Positions 13,665 to 15,904 of a stretch of DNA of 15,904 nucleotides are shown here, in pieces; positions within the stretch are counted from its first letter, which is position 1, and each line of letters opens with the position of its first letter. Source of the stretch: Thermoanaerobaculia bacterium (GTDB taxonomy: Bacteria; Acidobacteriota; Thermoanaerobaculia; Multivoradales; UBA5704); the NCBI GenBank assembly GCA_030150965.1, contig JASLEW010000443.1, positions 1 through 15,904 on the forward strand. Direction: 5' to 3'. A program made the position numbers and the translations under genes. The notes under the pieces were generated by a model, which saw nothing but the letters and a program-made list of their open reading frames with translations, did not search any database and had not been told where the DNA came from.

Positions 13665-14410
13665 AGGTCGCCGTCGTCATCCCGGTCTGGAACGAGCGGC
13701 CCAACCTGCCCGCCTGCCTGAGCGCGGCCCGCGCCGCCCTGCCGGCGGCCGAGATCATCGCCGTGGATGGCGGCAGCACCGACGGCAGCCGCGAGTGGCT
13801 CGCCGCCGCGCCCGGCGTCCGGCTGGTGGACTCGGCCCGCGGCAAGGGACCCCAGCAGAACGCGGGTGCCGCCGTCACCAGCGGCGACGTCCTGCTCTTC
13901 CTGCACGCCGACTGCGAGCTGCCGGACCGGGCGATGGCGGGGCTGGAAGCAGCCCTGGCAAACCCCCGAGCCGCCGGCGGGTGCTTCGACGTGCGTTTTG
14001 CCGAACGCCGCCCCTGGTCGCTGCATCCCTTCGCGCTGGGGATGAATGTCCGCGCCCGGCTCCTGCGCCGCTCGTTCGGCGATCAGGCGCTCTTCGTCCG
14101 CCGCTCCATCTTCGAGCAGATCGGCGGCTTTCCGAATTGGCCGCTGTTCGAGGACTACGAGCTCGTCCGCCGGTTCAAGCGACATGGCCGCTTCCAGGTC
14201 ATCCCGATCCCGCTCACGCTCTCGGCCCGTCGTTTCCAAAAATACGGCGTATGGCGGACGTTGGTTCGAGTGCTGGCGCTGCAGCTCGGCTTTTACCTCG
14301 GAGTTTCGCCGCAGCGGCTCAAGCGTTGGTTCGCCGACGTGCGTCCCCACACCGACCGTCCCGCTCCGCGTTCCCTTTCCGGATCGAGCCCGTCAACGCG
14401 GCAGCCCTGA
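13661..14410 (+). CDS. ArsS-associated glycosyltransferase 2 (TIGR04283-type, GT2 family)
   Basis: 249 residues from a GTG at 13661 overlapping the preceding stop by 4 bases. It is a GT2-fold enzyme: VVIPVWNERPNLPACL at the N-terminus, DGGSTDGS, GKGPQQNAG, then LFLHADCELP (metal and sugar-nucleotide binding), and GDQALFVRRSIFEQIGGFPN with FEDYELVRR as the acceptor-side and catalytic region. This matches radical SAM/selenodomain-associated transferase 2, the usual third member beside ArsS and predicted to glycosylate the arsenic-containing intermediate. A hydrophobic segment near the C-terminus (VLALQLGFYLGV) may touch the membrane. The last 25 or so residues are Pro/Ser/Arg-rich and probably disordered. 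Confidence 0.9.
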   Translation: MKVAVVIPVWNERPNLPACLSAARAALPAAEIIAVDGGSTDGSREWLAAAPGVRLVDSARGKGPQQNAGAAVTSGDVLLFLHADCELPDRAMAGLEAALANPRAAGGCFDVRFAERRPWSLHPFALGMNVRARLLRRSFGDQALFVRRSIFEQIGGFPNWPLFEDYELVRRFKRHGRFQVIPIPLTLSARRFQKYGVWRTLVRVLALQLGFYLGVSPQRLKRWFADVRPHTDRPAPRSLSGSSPSTRQP

Positions 14411-14705
14411 CCGCATCAGGGGCGCCGCACCACCGTCTGAGGCCGGCATCGCCGCCTGCTCGGCGCGGCGCACACGATCTCCCGAGCGATCAGCAGGGCC
14501 GCCGCCGAATCGAAATATAAAGCTGAGATCCCGAGAATTTATGTCATCGTCGAAAACCTCTGGCGCCGCGGGCTACCAAGGTATAGAATGCTTTTTGCAC
14601 GCGCCTCCGATCGCTCGCGGCTCGGCCGCAACCGGCGGCTTGAGGTGCGATCGGCAGGAATCCGATGAGAATCCTTGAGATCAAATTCGCCGAGGTCGGA
14701 AGGCG
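14411..14705 (+). promoter_or_regulatory. Intergenic leader of the second permease, with an AT-richer patch and a stem-loop
   Basis: The 295-base gap contains no gene I can support. An AT-richer island (14510-14600) includes AAATATAAAG and GGTATAGAATG (TATAGAAT at 14582-14589), the best candidate -10 region, without a convincing -35. Downstream, CCGATCGC (14607-14614) pairs perfectly with GCGATCGG (14647-14654), enclosing a smaller stem GCGGC/GCCGC (14617-14621 with 14625-14629). The GAGG at 14692-14695 and GGAAGG at 14698-14703 can serve as ribosome binding sites for the ATG at 14706. Confidence 0.4.
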
Positions 14706-15904
14706 ATGAACGCGAGCATGGGAGCCTGCGGCCGGGACCTGCGCCGTGCGGCACGGACGCTGCGCACCAACCCCGCCTTCGCGGTGGTGGTGGTGCTGAC
14801 GCTCGGCCTGGCCGTCGGCGTCAACAGCGCCGTCTTCACCGTCGTCAACCGCTGCCTGCTCAAGCCGCTGCCGCTCGCCGATGCCGCTCGCCTCTACCTG
14901 CTGTTCGAGAGCAACGCGCGCCAGGACCTGACGCGCCTGCCGACCTCGCCCCCGAACTTCGACGACTGGCGCCGGCAGAACACCGTCTTCGCGGCGATCG
15001 AGGCCTTCCGCACCGGCAACCTGACGCTCACCGGGAGCGGCGTCCCGCGCGTCGTGCGGGCGACCTTTTCCACTCCCGGCCATCTGACGCTGATCGGCAT
15101 CCGACCGGTCCTCGGACGCTTCTTCGTCGCCGGCGACGACCGGCCGGCGGCGCCGCCGGTGGTCATCCTGGGAAAGGCCTTCTGGCGGCGGCGGTTCGGC
15201 GCCGACCGCGGCATTCTCGGCCGGACGCTCGTCCTGGGCGGACGCCCCCATCAGGTGATCGGCGTCGCGCCCTCCCTCTTCGAGCAGGAGGACGAGGTCT
15301 GGGTGCCGCTCGCCGTCGATTACGCGCGCGCCGAGCGCGGCGAGCGCGACCTGCTCGTCACCGGGCGCCTGGCGCCCGGGGTCACGCCGCGGCAGGCCCA
15401 GGCGCAGATGAGCGCCATCGCCGCGCGGTTGGCGCGCCAGTATCCGGAGAGCGACGCCGGATGGGACGTCACCCTGGTGCCGCTCAAGGAGCAGGTGGTG
15501 GCCAACCTGCGCCCGCTGCTGCACGACCTGCTCGCGGCGGTCGCCATCGTGCTGCTGATCGCGTGCCTCAATATCGCCGGCCTGCAGGCGGTGCACCTCT
15601 CGGGGCGCCGGCGCGAGCTGGCCATCCAGGGCGCCCTCGGCGCCGGCCGCGGCCAGCTGATGAGCGGGCTCCTGGCCGAGAACCTCCTGCTCGCGGCGCT
15701 GGGCGGCGGCCTCGGCCTGCTGCTCGGCGCCCTGAGCACCCGCCTGCTGGTCGCCGTCAACGCCGGCCGCCTGCCGCTGCTCGACGAGATCCCCGTCGAT
15801 GCCGCGGTGGTGGGCTACACCCTGCTGCTCTCGCTGCTCGCCGGGGCGCTGACCGCCGCGCCCGCCGTCTGGCGGGGCACCCGGCTCGCGGCGCTCGCGG
15901 CGGG
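14706..15904 (+). CDS. ADOP-family permease, 5' part only (runs off the window)
   Basis: The first 399 codons of a second MacB/FtsX-type orphan permease; the frame is open to the last base. It begins MNASMGACGRDLRRAARTLR, then a transmembrane helix (AVVVVLTLGLAVGVNSAVFTV), then a MacB-type periplasmic core with 'PNFDDWRRQNTVF', 'GRFFVAGDD' and 'VVILGKAFWRRRFGADRGILGRTL' (typical of ADOP proteins), then FtsX-type helices (LLAAVAIVLLIACLNIAGLQ, ELAIQGALGAGRGQL). The full protein should be about 800 residues, so half is missing. It resembles the 9361-11805 protein in architecture but is clearly divergent, so they are not recent duplicates. No ATPase is seen upstream. Confidence 0.88.
   Translation, partial: MNASMGACGRDLRRAARTLRTNPAFAVVVVLTLGLAVGVNSAVFTVVNRCLLKPLPLADAARLYLLFESNARQDLTRLPTSPPNFDDWRRQNTVFAAIEAFRTGNLTLTGSGVPRVVRATFSTPGHLTLIGIRPVLGRFFVAGDDRPAAPPVVILGKAFWRRRFGADRGILGRTLVLGGRPHQVIGVAPSLFEQEDEVWVPLAVDYARAERGERDLLVTGRLAPGVTPRQAQAQMSAIAARLARQYPESDAGWDVTLVPLKEQVVANLRPLLHDLLAAVAIVLLIACLNIAGLQAVHLSGRRRELAIQGALGAGRGQLMSGLLAENLLLAALGGGLGLLLGALSTRLLVAVNAGRLPLLDEIPVDAAVVGYTLLLSLLAGALTAAPAVWRGTRLAALAA

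Overview
The window is a GC-rich bacterial chromosome segment. The two long MacB/FtsX-type permeases with no ATPase beside them match the 'ADOP' orphan-permease architecture that is abundant in Acidobacteriota. The small peptides carry a class I lanthipeptide-type leader that I associate with the same group. I therefore infer an acidobacterial (possibly Thermoanaerobaculia-like) genome; no rRNA or other taxonomic marker is present to prove it. I saw no tRNA, rRNA or CRISPR.

Layout. 1-139: start of a gene on the minus strand behind a probable IS21-family insertion-sequence end. 140-624: no convincing gene. 625-1908 (+): exported single-heme c-type cytochrome-like protein. 2025-2486 (-): small four-helix membrane protein, DUF420-like. 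2554-2763 (-): doubtful small or frameshifted ORF. 2923-5190: a compact RiPP (lanthipeptide-like) island with precursor A (+), a LanC-like cyclase (-), precursor B (-) overlapping the cyclase frame, and a small secreted Cys-rich protein (-). 5372-7231 (+): ABC exporter, divergent from the island. 7265-7304: four 10-bp tandem repeats; 7363-7391: strong intrinsic terminator. 7426-9312 (+): two-gene operon of a SnoaL-like protein and a DyP-type peroxidase. 9361-11805 (-): complete ADOP permease. 11962-14410 (+): three-gene overlapping arsenosugar-type operon (ArsS radical SAM enzyme, transferase 1, transferase 2). 14706-15904 (+): second ADOP permease, cut by the window end.

The most interesting part is the RiPP island. 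The LanC-like protein aligns with the family over its whole length, but all three zinc-ligand positions are replaced (WCYG-type motif reads WAYA; CHG-type motif reads GFG), while the HG motif is kept. The precursor overlapping it (B) has the same leader type as precursor A but no cysteine in its core. No LanB dehydratase is visible here. A LanC pseudoenzyme paired with a Cys-free precursor is unexpected for a lanthionine-forming system, and suggests either a repurposed pathway or a decaying one.

The arsenosugar operon is tightly coupled through two GTGA stop/start overlaps and looks intact. The SnoaL-DyP pair looks co-transcribed, with a terminator hairpin so close to its first start codon that it may act as an attenuator.
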